Positions 12,001 through 25,134 of a stretch of DNA of 64,000 nucleotides are shown here, in pieces. Where the stretch lies: NCBI GenBank assembly GCA_013398295.1, contig VZSF01001885.1:919284-983283 (forward strand). Reading direction: 5' to 3'. The notes under the pieces are model-generated. The model was not told the origin of the DNA. It saw only the letters and a list, made by a program, of their open reading frames with translations, and searched no databases. Position numbers and translations under genes: made by a program. This stretch comes from Chionis minor (taxonomy: Eukaryota; Chordata; Aves; Charadriiformes; Chionididae). Every line of letters starts with the position of its first letter. Positions within the stretch are counted from its first letter, which is position 1.

Positions 12001-14241
12001 GCCCCACAAGAGCACAGCAGATGTTTGGATTGTATTCTGTGGGCAAGACTTCAATCAAAGAGAAATTTAGGGCTTGGGGACTATTAAATCCTGGATTAGA
12101 ATATTGAAGTGGAATTTGAAATCATTGCCAAAACAGCTGTTGTTTACTGTCCCTCAACAAACCAGATGACTTGAGAAAAACATTTTTTAAGAAGCAGATT
12201 ACAGGAAGTCCAATATTCCAGATATTTCAGGCAGCCCTAAGTTTGTACTCCAGCTGCACTGTTGTATCCCTTGGCAATCTGTGAGCTCTGTTCTTTATGC
12301 AAACCTATTACCCTTAATTCACATAGCCAGGAAATCCCATGGGAGAAAAGGGAATCAACACACATGAGCCTCATAGTGATTAAACAGATCAGTTTACAAT
12401 AAATATGAGTCATTCTTGGATGAATCCTGTTTCGCTAGCCAGAACTCATTGACATGTTGCCTGTGGTTGGTAAGCCCTGTTGACTATCAGTTGCCCAGTT
12501 GTCCCCTTACTACTCCTCTTCAGTCACTCCTGTTCCATCCGAGAGGCTATCAAAGACAAGAATCTGGTTCATAAATTCTTCTCTTCTTTGGCTTATTGAT
12601 GTTCCCGAGCCCCAGTTATGAATGTGTTGGAAAGACATCGCTATGTAGGACTGTGCATCAAACTCCAGAGACTGAAGGTTAGAGTGCACCTCATATTTAT
12701 TTATTAATAACAAAGTGAAATCAACATTTTTGTTTTACAAAAACAAAAATTGAAGCACTGAGAGCTAGAATTCAGCTTCCAAGGTGGCCTGATACTGAAT
12801 GTCTGACTTGCACATGCCTTTCAGAGGCACTGAGTATCTGGGAATTCCAGTTGGAGCTGAGGAAAAGTTTACCCCAGTGCAAAGCCTTGTTACCTACCAG
12901 CCCAGACTTTCCAATTTGAAAAAAGGACAACATTATATTATAAAGCACAGCGGGAAATTAATCTAAAAACAGTTACAAGGGTTTTTAAGGTGGCTTTACT
13001 GCTGTTCTTGAGCACTGTGGGTGAGAGACTCTGAGTATGAGAAAAACATTCAAAAGTAAATAACCAGTTAAACCTCACAGCACCCCTGTGGAGCATTGTT
13101 AGAGAAGATAGGGAGAAACGAAGTAATTATTTCCAAATTCTGCAAGTTGGGGTAGGTGAGCAGAGATGGACTCCAGTTCCACAGCTTTATGCTCCGGTCT
13201 GACTGGGACACAAGCATCTGCAGTTTGGAAGCCATGCAACGCTGTTAATGAAATGGGATGCGTTAAGTTCTGCCTCTGGGTGCTCTGCCTCTCAATGGAG
13301 CTGATAAGTTGGAAAGGAATGGCATGCTAATATAGTGATAAAATCTTCTGGATCACCAGTTTTGTCTTTAGCCAGTGTGAAGTCTAGGGGAGGCCTGCAT
13401 TACCAGTGGATTTTGAACCTTGATCTGCTGATTCTCTCCCCCCTGCATCACTGACCAGAATACATCATCTAGCGTACACGTGGAATAATTCTGTCATCTT
13501 GTGCCTGCTCTCCACAGGACAGTTCAGCAAGCACCTAAGAGCCTGTTTTAATAGTAGTTCTTGATTTAGCAGATTGGTGAACTCTGTACTGCAGTAAAAG
13601 ATGAGTCATTTTTACAGATTGTGGCAAAGCAGCCAAGTGGAGTTTAACCAGGGTTTGTTAACATTTCCGTGTGCTAGTTGCACACCAGTAGCTCATATTC
13701 AAAACCAGTATCTTGTCAAAAAGACACTTTCCAGTGCTCCCCAGGGACACCAACATGCTTCTAAGAGAAACCCAGTTAGCCCTGTTAAAGAAAGAAGCCA
13801 CAAAGGTGGGAAGGTTGTGGAAACCGCAGTAGCAAGGAAGGACATCTGTGAATGAGCAGGAGCCAGGCTGCAGTGCAACAAGAAGAAGAAGGTTTCCTGA
13901 CTGTCAGACCTGAGACTTGATTCTGTGTCCAAAGGTTTTTGCAGCAATGTCTTTTGCAGCTAAGTCAAACTGCAACTTTATGTCAGTACCATGACTGTAC
14001 TTACAAGCCTTACTTGTCTTAACTGATCTCACCAGGGACAGTCACCTACATGCCCTCTGCCCATAGCCCAGAAGTCCCATTTAAATCCAGGCCTGAGCAT
14101 CCCATTCTGGCCTGAGCTGTGTTGTATGTGTATTTTTCTCCATTCTTGCCTTCTCTTGCTCCTGAATTGTTTGGATTTCCTGACTTCACCTATAACCTGA
14201 TGCATTACTTTGCCTTAATTACGAGACTGTTGATGGGACCC
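9043..14241. other. Intergenic, a few unassigned coding-like frames
   Basis: Mostly AT-rich unique sequence. Three short frames look more protein-like than their surroundings (9412-9636 +, 10428-10670 -, 12510-12713 -). None has a family I recognise, and they are reported only as observations. No mobile element was recognised. Confidence 0.45.
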
Positions 14242-14999
14242 TGTCGTGGGTTTGGGCTGGATCGGCCCAAGCAAGCCGAGCGACAGATGTTCCCTCTCTC
14301 CTGCCGAGCAGGAGAGAGAGAAGAAGAGACACTAGTTTAGTAAGCACTAAACTACTTTAATGAAATATAACGAATAAAATAACAAAAAGAAAATAATGAA
14401 CTATATACAAAACTGTATCAAGCTCCCAGGATGACAATCATGTCACCAGCAGGCACTGGGAAAGTCCCAGACTGGACTCAGCAACGGAAGGGCACTGGAT
14501 CCAGGAACGCACGGGTTGGGATCAAAGGCAGACAAACTGACGGAGTCCTCCTCAGATGCTGGCCATTGAAGAAGGAAAGCCAGAGCCCGAGCAAGAGCAA
14601 AAGCCCGACCAAGCCGGAGCGGAAGGGTTGACCCTTTGATCCCTCAGCTTTTACACTAAGCATGATGCAGATGGGATGGAATACACTGTTTGGTCAGTTT
14701 TGGGTTACCTGTGCTGTCCGCTCCTCCCTACAGGTGGGACCCCTCTACGCTTTTCCGCTTCCGACCCTCCAGCGGGGCGAATAACAAAGTTGTCTGGCCT
14801 TGGTCGTTACAACAATAAGGATAAGCAGGAGCCTCTCTGCATCCCATGCCTTGGCATCAGCTATAAACATGGGTCTTACCGCTCTGAGAAAGAGCAGTTT
14901 TCTGCACAATATGCTGCTAATCTCAGCAGTTGGAAGAGGGCTAGTTAGAAAGCAGAGTTACTGAACAGAATTGGTCCTGTTTTACCTCAAACCAGGACA
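14242..14999 (-). mobile_element. Solo LTR of an endogenous retrovirus with exact 5-bp target duplication
   Basis: A 758-bp element begins TGTCGTGGGTTTGGG and ends AACCAGGACA, so it has TG...CA termini. It is flanked on both sides by GACCC (14237-14241 and 15000-15004). A 5-bp duplication and an end of the ACCAGGACA type fit ERVL-like bird LTRs. The sense strand is inferred to be - because the family usually starts TGTCCTGG. There is no gag, pol or env on either side, so it is a solo LTR left by recombination. Frames inside it are not genes. Confidence 0.85.
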
Positions 15000-17900
15000 G
15001 ACCCATTATCAACACGAACCTGAACCTGACCCTGCTCGGGTACCCTCTTCAAACAGACCCTGTGGGACTGCACCCTGTCACTGAGGGCACTGCCTGTGCT
15101 GGGGGCACACTTCACTCATGGGTTTTTTTCCCTTAAAGAGCAGTCTGACTCTTTTTGATCCCTGACACTTAAAGCCACTGTCTCCAGAGATATCCCAGTT
15201 CTCCACCAAAGTAACTCCTACCAATTCCATAGACCAGCAATCACACTTAATAAACTATTGTTCTGAGTTATTAAAATTTATCAGTATTGCTTTTAAATAC
15301 AGGCTTCACTAACGTGAGGGGGGTTTATGCAGCTTCTTGAGTGAACATGACAATTGCTTAATGTTACTTGTGTTCTACTACTATACCAGTTTTTTTCAGA
15401 CCACCAGCTGACAAGTAAACCACAGTAGAGAGATTGTTCTTACCTGTCTGTTGTCCAGAATGTACTCATCTTTAATATGAGAACGCATCTCTAGCAGAGC
15501 AATTGCCAATATTAAATTATTCTTCAACTACTTATCCTTCCCAGGCTCACAGACATCTACTGAAATGGCAGTGAATTCTTAAAAATAATATCCATATTAG
15601 AATGCCTTGAAAAACAACCAATACAGTGTTCTCTGGTTACGTTATAAATTCTGACTGAGATCACCTTATATATAAGCAATGATGGTATTCATGGGCATAG
15701 CATACAGAGTAAAACAAAGGCATTTTGGTGAAGTAGAAATGAGTGAAGGTATTGGAGTAGCTTAATAGACTGATAATGTCATCACAGCACAATCCATTTA
15801 ATGTGTTATACCCAGTGTTCCTATGGCAACAAATGCAAATGGTAACTTTGATTCTATGGACCTTAGTAAATATATCATAATTTTATTGTCTAGCAAGGAG
15901 TCTGTGGTTTAGGTATACTGTTTAAAAAAAACAACCTGCCTAAATTCACTCAAAATGAAATTGTGTGAAACTCGGGCTAATACTGAGAGGACTGTCTTCA
16001 AGGGACTCTTTGTATGCATCATGTTGAGAATTCTTGAATGTCACTGTTATCACTGGCGATAACTATGAACTGCTACAGCACTGCCTAATGTTGATGGAAG
16101 AGCGTTACATTCTGGAAGAGGAATAAGCCATAAGTTTATATAAATACACACAAATATTTTTGGAATGCTGATTTCCTAAGAAAAGTGCAAAGCAGTCTGA
16201 AAACTGACAGCTGGGATTTTTTCAGGAGCACATGCTTAGCAGTATTAATCATAATTCCCTAGCTCTGTGCCCTCTTCTAAGCATGTGTACTGCATATGAA
16301 GAAGGCATGTCTTTGTCAGAAGCGCTTATGAACAAAATTATCTGGCCTCTGTTCAGCAGAATGGTTTCTGTTGCAGCTTTTAAGCAGCTATAAATTATGA
16401 CTTCAGATATGTTCCCACAGGCACCTCAGTTGATGGCTTATGGTTACATGTCTGCTTTCAGTTGCATTGCATATGATAATGACATATTTAAAATCCTTAT
16501 AATTTGGTGTCCTTTATCCCCTAGCAATAATAGATCTGTTCCTTAGTTCTAGAACAGTGACTGGATAATTTTGTCATGCGTTTCTGTTGTATCTACCATA
16601 ACAAAATCCTCACCCATAACTGTGTCTCCTGGGTGTTAATGCAATGCAATTAAACAATTACAGGATCATGTTAACATCAATGCAAAACTTGCTGTATTGT
16701 TTAACTGATGGTACCTAGATATTTCCCAAATACCTAGGATATTCATTTTTCTTTCTGCTGGTACGTCATTATGAAGTAATTTGTCTTTTAAAACAGCCTG
16801 CCTTATTGATAACTTGTCATGGCCTCATCTAGTGTTTGACTATGTAAAGCCTGAAGACTACAGGGCTATATGTTGGCTGATGGGAGTTATAACATACATG
16901 TCACAGGAGACATGAAGGCCTGCTGTGATCTTTCTGAAGGTGCTGCGTGTTACCATGACAACACATTGCTGCCTCCTACCTTTCCCAGGACATCTGGTAG
17001 GATTACAGACAGCAGTAGCCAAATGAATAAAAACTTCCTGTACGTTATGTACATTTTTGTAATTGACTGCCTGTCCCTCTCAAGCCAGCATGGGTTGGTT
17101 CCTTTCCCTCTTCTTCTATCTTAATTAAACATGTCACATCTGTTGTGGGGGTGGTTCATGCTCTACCTGGGCAATAGCACCTATTCCTCTGTAACTGATG
17201 ATTGTACTTTTGCTTGCCTTTGCCTATCTTCAACTGTTCTGAGGAGAACTACCTTTCACCCAATTCCTCTCTTTTGATCAGATGTCAGGTTAACTCAGTT
17301 ACAGCTGAAGAGGTAACAGGTAATGATCTTTGGACAGCTAACAGGAGGTAAGACACACTGGAAGATAAGTACATTCCAGAGGAAATAGAGCATGTAACAG
17401 AGAAAACCTGCAGATCATGCTGCTCAGAAACAAAAGATGGGAGTGATTTGCTTTTGGGTGGAGCAGACTAAGGATGCTATTCTTTGTAAAGGCAATTAGT
17501 GTGGATTCACAAAAAGGAGGACCATGCCTCACAAATCTGATATCCTCTCCTGGAGAGGGAAGAACCAAGTGAGTCAGAGCAGGGAAACTACTGAGGTGAT
17601 TTAACCTAGGCCAAAGGAAGGGTTTTCATACAGGAACAGACAAAAGGCTTAACCCCAAAACCAAGGAGTAAGGTAAATAGACAGTTTAAGTGGATAACGA
17701 GTTAGTTGCAAGTCCAAAGACAGAATGGTGCAAGGCAGGATTACAAAGCCTGGAAATTGATTACTGTGAGACTGGAAAAAAAAGGGGAAAAGTGAGACAG
17801 CTTAGAGAAAGAAGACAGCCTTGACAGTCCAACACAAGTATGTTGACTTCCAGTTCAACAGATTCACTTGCATCTCAGATGGCAAAGCAACTTTTATAAA

Positions 17901-20900
17901 CATGAAAAAGAAAAACATGCTGTGAATGTAAGAAATCTTTAAGGCCAGAGAAACTGTTATAATCAATTGATTTGATTATTTATGTTATGGACCCTGAACC
18001 AATCATTTCACAGCTATGAACACCTTTTTCCTTGTGTCCCTACAGCAATCCTGACTGCTCAGAACTACTGCAGTGGTGATGCTACCAGTAAGAATTTGAT
18101 GCACAGAAGGCATGTCAGACTTTTCCCGTGCTTCTAGCTCACTCCAGACAGCCTCAAACTGTGGCTGGAGGCAGTCCTTTAAAGCCTGCCATCTTCCTAA
18201 GGCTGTGACTGGGCATGCTTTCTTGACAACTCCAACAGGTCGCCCTTCTGTGATCTGTGTTTTGCAGGACACGAGCATGGACAGTTTCTCCTAACGTAAT
18301 TAAGAGTATGTCACCACTTCACTGCTTTGAACAGTCATCCTAAAGACTGAGTAAAGACTCTGTGTAGCTATCTTGATGTGGAAACATGCCTACTTCTAAA
18401 TAAAGGTAGCTTTAATCTGTTGGGAGAGCTCTCACTCCCCTTTTTTGACTCCCCAGGATATCCCTCCATCCACTGGTTGTGTGGCCAGGGGAGGACCCTT
18501 GTACCAGGTCTTGCCAATAGAGTAATGCTCTAGCTGTCAGTCAGCTCTGGCTCGGCACATTAGACTATACCTGTTCCTAAAGGGAGAGTATCAGCCTGCT
18601 CAGGCCCCTACAGACGTTACCATTGCTCTCCCTTCTTGTTTTTCTGTCACCTTGCTAGTGAACAGCTGATACCCTGGTCTCATGAGGTTTGTAGCTGAAG
18701 CAAAAGTACCTGCAACCAGCTGGAACTGTCGGTCAGGGCCCTGATGGCACTGACAAGGCTTACCAGTCCTGCCCAGCATCCTGCCATGTCAGCCCGCCCG
18801 AGGCCATCAGCCCCTGCTCCAGCGATGCCACCACAGTAGGGCCGGTCTCCAGCTCCCCTCTGCCCTGATGGACCCCTGGCTGATGTCCCATCCTGGCCTC
18901 AGACCATCCCAGCCCCCACAAGGTTCCCAGTCCTCGAGGCTGGGGATGCCCCCAGCTGCCCACCTCCCATCCCAGCTGCCCTGGTCCTGCCTGGGGTGGT
19001 GGGACCCGGGCACACCCCTGTTGCCCCGAACAGGAACTTCCCATGTGGAAGCCAGCATCCCACACTGGGCCCTGACACTGTCGCAAGAGGAGCGCAGCCC
19101 CTCCTCTTTGCTGTAGGAAGGCGGTAAGAAAAGCTGGAGGACATGAATTCTATCTGTTGCCGCTATCTTGGGCAGAGGTATGTTACTAAGCTTGTGAGGC
19201 TGAAACCTGAGCTATTCCCTGTCATGGAGGATACGATAAAGAGTTTGTACAAGATGCACCAGAGGATGGATATGTTTTTTACTATTTGATCCATAATTTC
19301 ATACCTTTTAAATTTTTCTCTGAGTTAAGGATACGTAGGTTGACTTCTGTTCTAAAATGTTAATTATATTGGACCTGGATGGCTGAATGTGCTAATGTGT
19401 TACTCAGACTGAAAGAATGAAACTTCTTTCATTACATGCATTATTGACTTTAAACATCTGTCTTTGCCCCATGGAAGAGAAAGGCAGGGTATACTATCAC
19501 TGCCTTCCTCTTTTAGCAGTGGCTGGTGTGGCACGCTTTTGTGTCATCTGTTACTACTGCTTTACTTGATGCTGTCCTGCCTTCCTCTTCTTCAGTCTTG
19601 ACTGGGACCACACCTATCTCTGTTTTAAGATATTTGAGGAATTTGATCCATCCAAGAGCTAACACCCCCACCCCCTGCTCTTGTTACTAAGACAAGGTTC
19701 TCAGGAGGCAAGTCCCTAGTTTTTCAGAATTTTGGATACCCCTCTCAGTTCATCGAATACAGATGGGGGCCTGGTTGTGAAGAGAAACATGTTCAGAATC
19801 TGAATTCTCAGCCTGCCAAGGACTGTTGAGAGGTTGATACTATCTCTAATTATTGCATTCCGGCTGAGTGTGACCATGGGCTGTGTGAGCCACAGGTGTT
19901 CTGGTACTACAAATAATGGTGATATATATTAGTAACTAAAATCCCTGGAATAGTCTAGAATTCCCAGTACAGACACCCCTGACAAATGGAGTTAATTTTG
20001 TGTTGTCATGGGTGCATTGAAAGTTTAACAATTGAGAAGCCACATGACTGGAATAAGAAACAAATGGTGGTGTCAGATAACAGCAATGTACAGAAAACAG
20101 TGGAGTGCCTGTGAAGTGTTTGGTATGCATCCTAATAGAGGCATAATAAAGCAGTTCAGAGAACTGAAAATTCCTGGTTTATTCCGGAATAGTCTGCTAT
20201 CTGTTCTGCTCTGAAAAAAGAAGAGAGAAGGGATTCTTTTGCAGAAGAAAACTGAGAGACTGTGGCAATTAAGGCACGGGCTCCGATGCTTGTTCACAGC
20301 GCAGACCGCGAAGACAGCGAAGACCTTCATTACTAGTTACACATACCTTATATATCTTTTCAGAGCATAACTAGAAAGTCGTGTTATCACACAGAGCTGA
20401 TTGCTTAACCACAACATTCTCTTGGAACAATTTGCAGTTCATCCTAACCTTGATGCTCCCGGGGCTTTCTGCCCACCAGAGCAACAATGTTTTAATTACC
20501 CAAGGTTGTCTCTGACTGTTCCCAGAGCTGGGCATGGGGCTCCTGCTGGATTCACTCTCCCCCAGCCCAGCTCCACTGTTCCCACAAGAGACTTCTTGAA
20601 AGGCCTCAAGGTCTTCTTGAAACAGGCTGGAAAAAAAAAGATGCCCTCTCCCTCACCCCAGGAATATCGTATTCTGCCTGATCCAGGGTCAGAATCTCTC
20701 TAGCTGTAAGCAAAGGACACTTTCAAGTACTGTAACATATGAATATACATAATAAGTAAATAATAATAATAGGTGGTTTGTGTATTTTGCTGCCGAGGCT
20801 CTGCAAGAAGTCTCTTCCTTATAGGTAGACCGCAGACTCTTCTTTGTGGTCACTGCAACAAGGAAAGGTGCCTTCTTCCCCTGGGCAGATAACGATGTTT

Positions 20901-21875
20901 CTTACTGTACTGCTCTGTATTGGTGGAATTTGTTGTCCTGTCACATTGTGGAAGTTAAGTAGAAGTTAAAGAAGAACCTGTATGGCCAACTTTTGTTTAG
21001 AGAGCAGAAACAGCATAAAGGAGTCTTTGTGCTCTGTGGCTTAGAGATAAGGTGGTTTTTTGTCAGGTTTAACCATTAAAACAATTAAAGCTTTATGGGA
21101 AGGAAGTTAAAATTTCCTTTAGCAAAACTATTTGTGCAAAAGCAACTGGCCTAAGTAGAATTTGTTTGTACATGTTTGTAGCGCGTGATTATCCTTGAGG
21201 CCTCAATCCTTGTTGTCAGGCTGTTCTGACAGCCTGTCTCCAGGACAATGAGCTAAATGCAACTTTAATCGTAAATATGTATTTGGGCCTTTGCCCACAA
21301 CTATTTTTCTCTATCCGTTTGATATCCCTGTGACGCATGTGTCCTTCGTTTATAGGTTAAAAGTGAAGTGCACCTTTGGAGTTATGAAAGTTACAGCATA
21401 CCAACCGCACGTTTAGATCTGCTGAGATGATTACCTGTGAGCACACTGAACTGCATCCGGCGTGCTGCAGGAGAAGACTGGAGGCTCCTCTGCCTTTCTG
21501 AGCAGGGAGCTCACTTAGGGACGCGTGGCTGCATGGCGGCCTCAAAGTCTGTTGACGCCCATTTCCGTTCACCCTGTGTTCCAGCCCCAGATGGGACATG
21601 TCCTGGTTAAGAGGTGCCGGGTGAAGGAAGAGAGGTGATTAACTTCACACCAACACAGCCAAATCTCACCTCATTTTTTTCCCCCAACTAGATGAGCTGC
21701 AGGATTTGCATGAGAGAAGAGAGAGTGCATTTGTTTGTAACCTATGTGTTCTTCACTAGGCTAATGGTGGGCCTACATACCTCATCTGTCTGAAAGCCTG
21801 GATCAATCCCTTTCTGGTCCTTGTGTTCGTATTAAAGTACTAAGGATGGGTCTGCTGAGAGATTAATTGCACAGG
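15000..21875. other. Intergenic with one GC-rich block
   Basis: Largely AT-rich unique sequence. About 18720-19140 is an abrupt GC-rich, pyrimidine-skewed block in which several overlapping frames stay open on both strands; this reflects base composition, not coding. No splice-bounded exon or known repeat was recognised. A 91-codon - strand frame at 18003-18278 has no recognisable family. Confidence 0.45.
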
Positions 21876-22572
21876 AATCATGGAATCATAGAACGGTTTA
21901 GGTTGGAAGCGACCTTAAGGATCATCTAGTTCCAACCCCCCTGCCATGGGGAGGAACACCTCCCACTAGACCTGGTTGCTCAAAGCCCCATCCAGCCTGG
22001 CCTTGAACACTTCCACAGATGGGGCATCCACAGCTTCCCTGGGCAGCCTGTTCTGGTGCCTCACCACCCTCAGAGTGAAAAATTTCTTCCTAATATCTGT
22101 TCTAAATGTCCCCTCTTCCAGTTTGAAGCTATTACCCCTCGTCCTATCACTACATGCCCTTGTCAAAAGTCCCTCTCCAGCCTTCCTGTAGGCCCCTTTC
22201 AGACACTGGAAGGCTGCTATAAGGTCTCCCTGGAGCCTTCTCTTCTCCAGGCTGAACAACCCCAGCTCTCTGAGCGTGTCCTCATGGCAGAGATGCTCTA
22301 GTCCTCTGGTCATCTTCGTGGCCCTCCTGTGGACCTGCTCCAACAGATCCATATCCTTATGCTGGGGGCTCCAGGTGGGGTCTCCCCAGAGCGGAGCAGA
22401 GGGGCAGAATTCCCTCCCTGGACCTGCTGCCCACGCTGCTTTAGATGCGGCCCGGGACGCGGCCGGCCGGCTGGGCTGCGAGCGCACATCACTGGCTCGC
22501 GCTGAGCTCCCCGTGCACCAGCACCGCCGGTCCCTCTCCTTAGGGCTGCTCTCCAGCCGTTCTCCGCCCTGC
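21876..22572 (-). mobile_element. CR1 LINE abutting the PLIN2 promoter
   Basis: The left end carries AATCATGGAATCATAGAA, the antisense CR1 3' end. It is followed by the usual 3' UTR (GTTTAGGTTGGAAGCGACC) and the antisense ORF2 end. A - strand frame at 21966-22487 still contains [20 protein letters not shown] and [18 protein letters not shown]. The CR1 homology continues rightwards into GGGCTGCGAGCGCACATCAC and TCAGGGCTGCTCT-like sequence to about 22572. That is roughly 230 bases from the inferred PLIN2 transcription start. The right part is unusually rich in CpG for a CR1. Confidence 0.88.
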
Positions 22573-22728
22573 TTCCTTTGCTAACATGTCTTTTTTCGGA
22601 CGAGGCTCTGCCCGCCCCTCCAGCTCCCGGGCCGGCCCCGGGGACACCACCTCTCCCCTCCACCCCCCCCCGCTCTGCGGGGGCCGCCCGCGCCCCCGGG
22701 GGCCCGCGGGNGCGGTGACGCCTCCTCC

Positions 22729-22738
22729 TCTCGCGAGA
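22729..22738. promoter_or_regulatory. TCTCGCGAGA promoter motif
   Basis: An exact TCTCGCGAGA palindrome lies about 70 bases upstream of the inferred PLIN2 start. This motif is known from vertebrate CpG-island promoters and is bound by BANP (earlier linked to Kaiso/ZBTB33) when unmethylated. That it works here is inference. Confidence 0.6.
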
Positions 22739-22799
22739 GGGCGGGCGGCGCGCGGCCGGCGGCGGCCGCTCCTCATAAACAACGCGGCGAGGCGCGGCC

Positions 22800-22877
22800 T
22801 CCTCAGTCGGCGGCAGCGGCAGCGGCAGGGGCAGCAGCAGCGGCAGCGGCGGCTTCTCTTCTTCCTTCCCTTCGCGG
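22800..22877 (+). other. PLIN2: PLIN2 exon 1 (5' UTR, noncoding)
   Basis: The region is CAG/CGG-rich and ends in a strong donor, CGCGG|GTGAGT, with GT at 22878. The next exon (25108) carries the start codon, as in mammalian PLIN2 where exon 1 is untranslated. The 5' end is inferred from the TATA-like box and is approximate. Confidence 0.6.
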
Positions 22878-25134
22878 GTGAGTACGGCCGCCCGCCGCGC
22901 TCCGGCCTGGCTCCCGTCGGCCGCGGGGCTGACTCCGCAATATGGTGGAGCCCGGCGGCGGCGGAGCGGGCGGGGGCTGCGGCTGCGGCTCCGTCTGTGG
23001 CTCGCCGCGGGGCCGCCTCCGCTGCCTCCGTCATCCCCTGCGGCCCGCCCGCCTCAAATCCCGGTGTATGTCGGTAGGCAGCTTACGGCAGGGACCGGGA
23101 GGTCCCGAGGCGCTCGTCCGGCCCCGGCGGAGGCGCGGGACTGCCCCGTCCCCGGAGAGGGCCCTGGCCACAGCTGGAAGTGGGGCCCGTTCCTCCCCCG
23201 CGCACCTGCGGCAGCCAGGGCGAGCCGCTGGCTCTTCTGCGCGGCGCATCGCGCTGCGTTCCGGTCTCTAACCACGCTCCGTAGCGATGAGGGAAAGTCG
23301 AATTCGTGACTGAACTTACTCACTTAACGTTCAGGATCTTTTGCTGTCTCTGAAATACGCTTTTGTACCACGGACTTCCATTCGGGCGTCTCACTCACCA
23401 CCGGTGAGGTGGATCTGGCTCTTGCCAGAACTGAAACTGTTCAAGGGATCTCTGAAACTATGCGAGATCCTAGCTATCTTCCCCATCTTGACGGGCAGGA
23501 GTAACTTCACAGACTCACTTCTGTTTTAGTGACTAAAATTCAAATCCGTGCTGTGTGTGGCTGTATCTTTTGGGGTACATTACAAATACTAAATAACTCT
23601 TAAATTAAGAGTCTTCCTTCCTTTAGAGGCCAGATTTGGCACTGTTAGCCTCTTCTATTCTACATCATGTTTTGCAGTTCAACGTGAACTTCAGGCCCAC
23701 TCCGAGTAATCTGACTTGTAATGCTATGTGAGAAGCATGACATGTTTCGGGGGATATTTCAATACTTGATAGATAGAAGGAGAACTTCTCTGTTACTGCT
23801 GTCACCCTTGACTGTTACTATGTCTGTTCCATGCACAGTGGTTAACCTTATTGTAGGCATTACCTTATGACATGTGTGTGTTAATACGTGCAAATATGCT
23901 TGTAAAATGTTAACAGTACGCCTTTGTCCTTGTTCCCCATGTAATGGGGAAAAGTTTTACTTGACCCCAGGCAGAATATTAACACACTCCTTTAGATACT
24001 GTCATACATATGAGGAAAAAACCTGCTGTTGACTTTCAGACAAACCCAGCAGGAAGCCTTGAAAACCACAGTCCTTTCATGGACTGACCTTTAGCTTGCC
24101 TTTCTGTTGTCTTTACCTATGCACGTTCTTCTGGAACTTAAGTGTCATATAAAACCATCAATGCAAAAAGTGCTTCTTGTAGCCTTAGTTCAGCCTGCAC
24201 CAGTTCTTAGGATGACAGTGCAGTTCTGTGCGTACTCCTCATGCAGTACTGCAATACCCCTCGCCTTTTCCAGGGCTTGTATAGGGAGAGCTGTCGGTAT
24301 ATTCAGCATGGGAATGCATGAATTGAGTAGTGTAGGCTTGTTGAATGACTGGTGTCTGCAGTCTGTTTCAGTGTGGGATGGGTAATAATTAAGTCTAAAT
24401 TAGCATAAAGGAGAGTTATTTTCTGCAGTGGGAAAGCCCTGCACTCTGTGTTACAGGAATGCTAACTTTTGAGCAAGCTGAGAAGGGAATCCCAATGTGG
24501 ATCCATGGCACTAGAGTTAAGGAACTCCTTGAGTTTAGTGCAATGCCTTGTGAGAATTGAGCTGAGGTTACTGAAATGAGTATTTCACCTCAGTCCTCCA
24601 TGTGTTTTCAAGGTTTGGACAGCAGTGGTGTCCCAAATTTTAAACTTGGCTCCCTTAATTTAACAGATGATCTAATCTGATTTCAGATATTGGTGATAGG
24701 ACATCTAACTGAGATGAAGACTCTAAACTAGAGTTTTAGTAACTTGTTGGCTGGCATTTGTTTGTCCTAGCTCAACAGATAAGTTCAAGTGTGTCTATTC
24801 TAGAAAAATAAATTAATCCACTAGTAAGTAACTCTTTGGTAACTCTGCAATGGAACTGCTGTACCTCAAAGCCTTTGTCTTGCATGTGCCTTATTTGTGT
24901 TGCTTAAACCAAAGAGTAATTAGGAAACAAAATTTTGGATTTCTAAATTGTTACAATGAAATGTAACAATTGTTTCATGCAAGAAAGTGAACATCCTAAT
25001 CTCCTTGATCAATGAGGTTAATTACAAAAGGGTTGTTGGTTTCAAAGTCTGATGATTAGATCAAGTGGGTATGAGGATGCTGTAACTCAGTTATGCTTCT
25101 TTCACAGGCTGTGTAAGATTCAAGACCTGAAAAA

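Larger units (their letters stand above)
22440..23300 (+). promoter_or_regulatory. PLIN2: PLIN2 CpG-island promoter
   Basis: A GC- and CpG-rich island surrounds the noncoding first exon. Visible elements, left to right: GC boxes (for example GGGCGGGCGG near 22740), a perfect TCTCGCGAGA palindrome at 22729-22738, and a TATA-like CATAAA at 22774-22779, which would place initiation near 22800. One base at 22711 is N. I did not find a clear direct-repeat PPAR element, although PLIN2 is a known PPAR target. The island's left edge is built partly from a CR1. The exact start site is inferred. Confidence 0.7.

Noticed and set aside
21966..22487. 173-codon - strand frame next to PLIN2
   Set aside because: It is the end of CR1 ORF2 ([25 protein letters not shown]), not a host gene.
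22540..23309. Several long overlapping frames on both strands in the PLIN2 CpG island
   Set aside because: High GC lowers stop-codon frequency. The products are Arg/Pro/Ala-rich and overlap the noncoding first exon and promoter.
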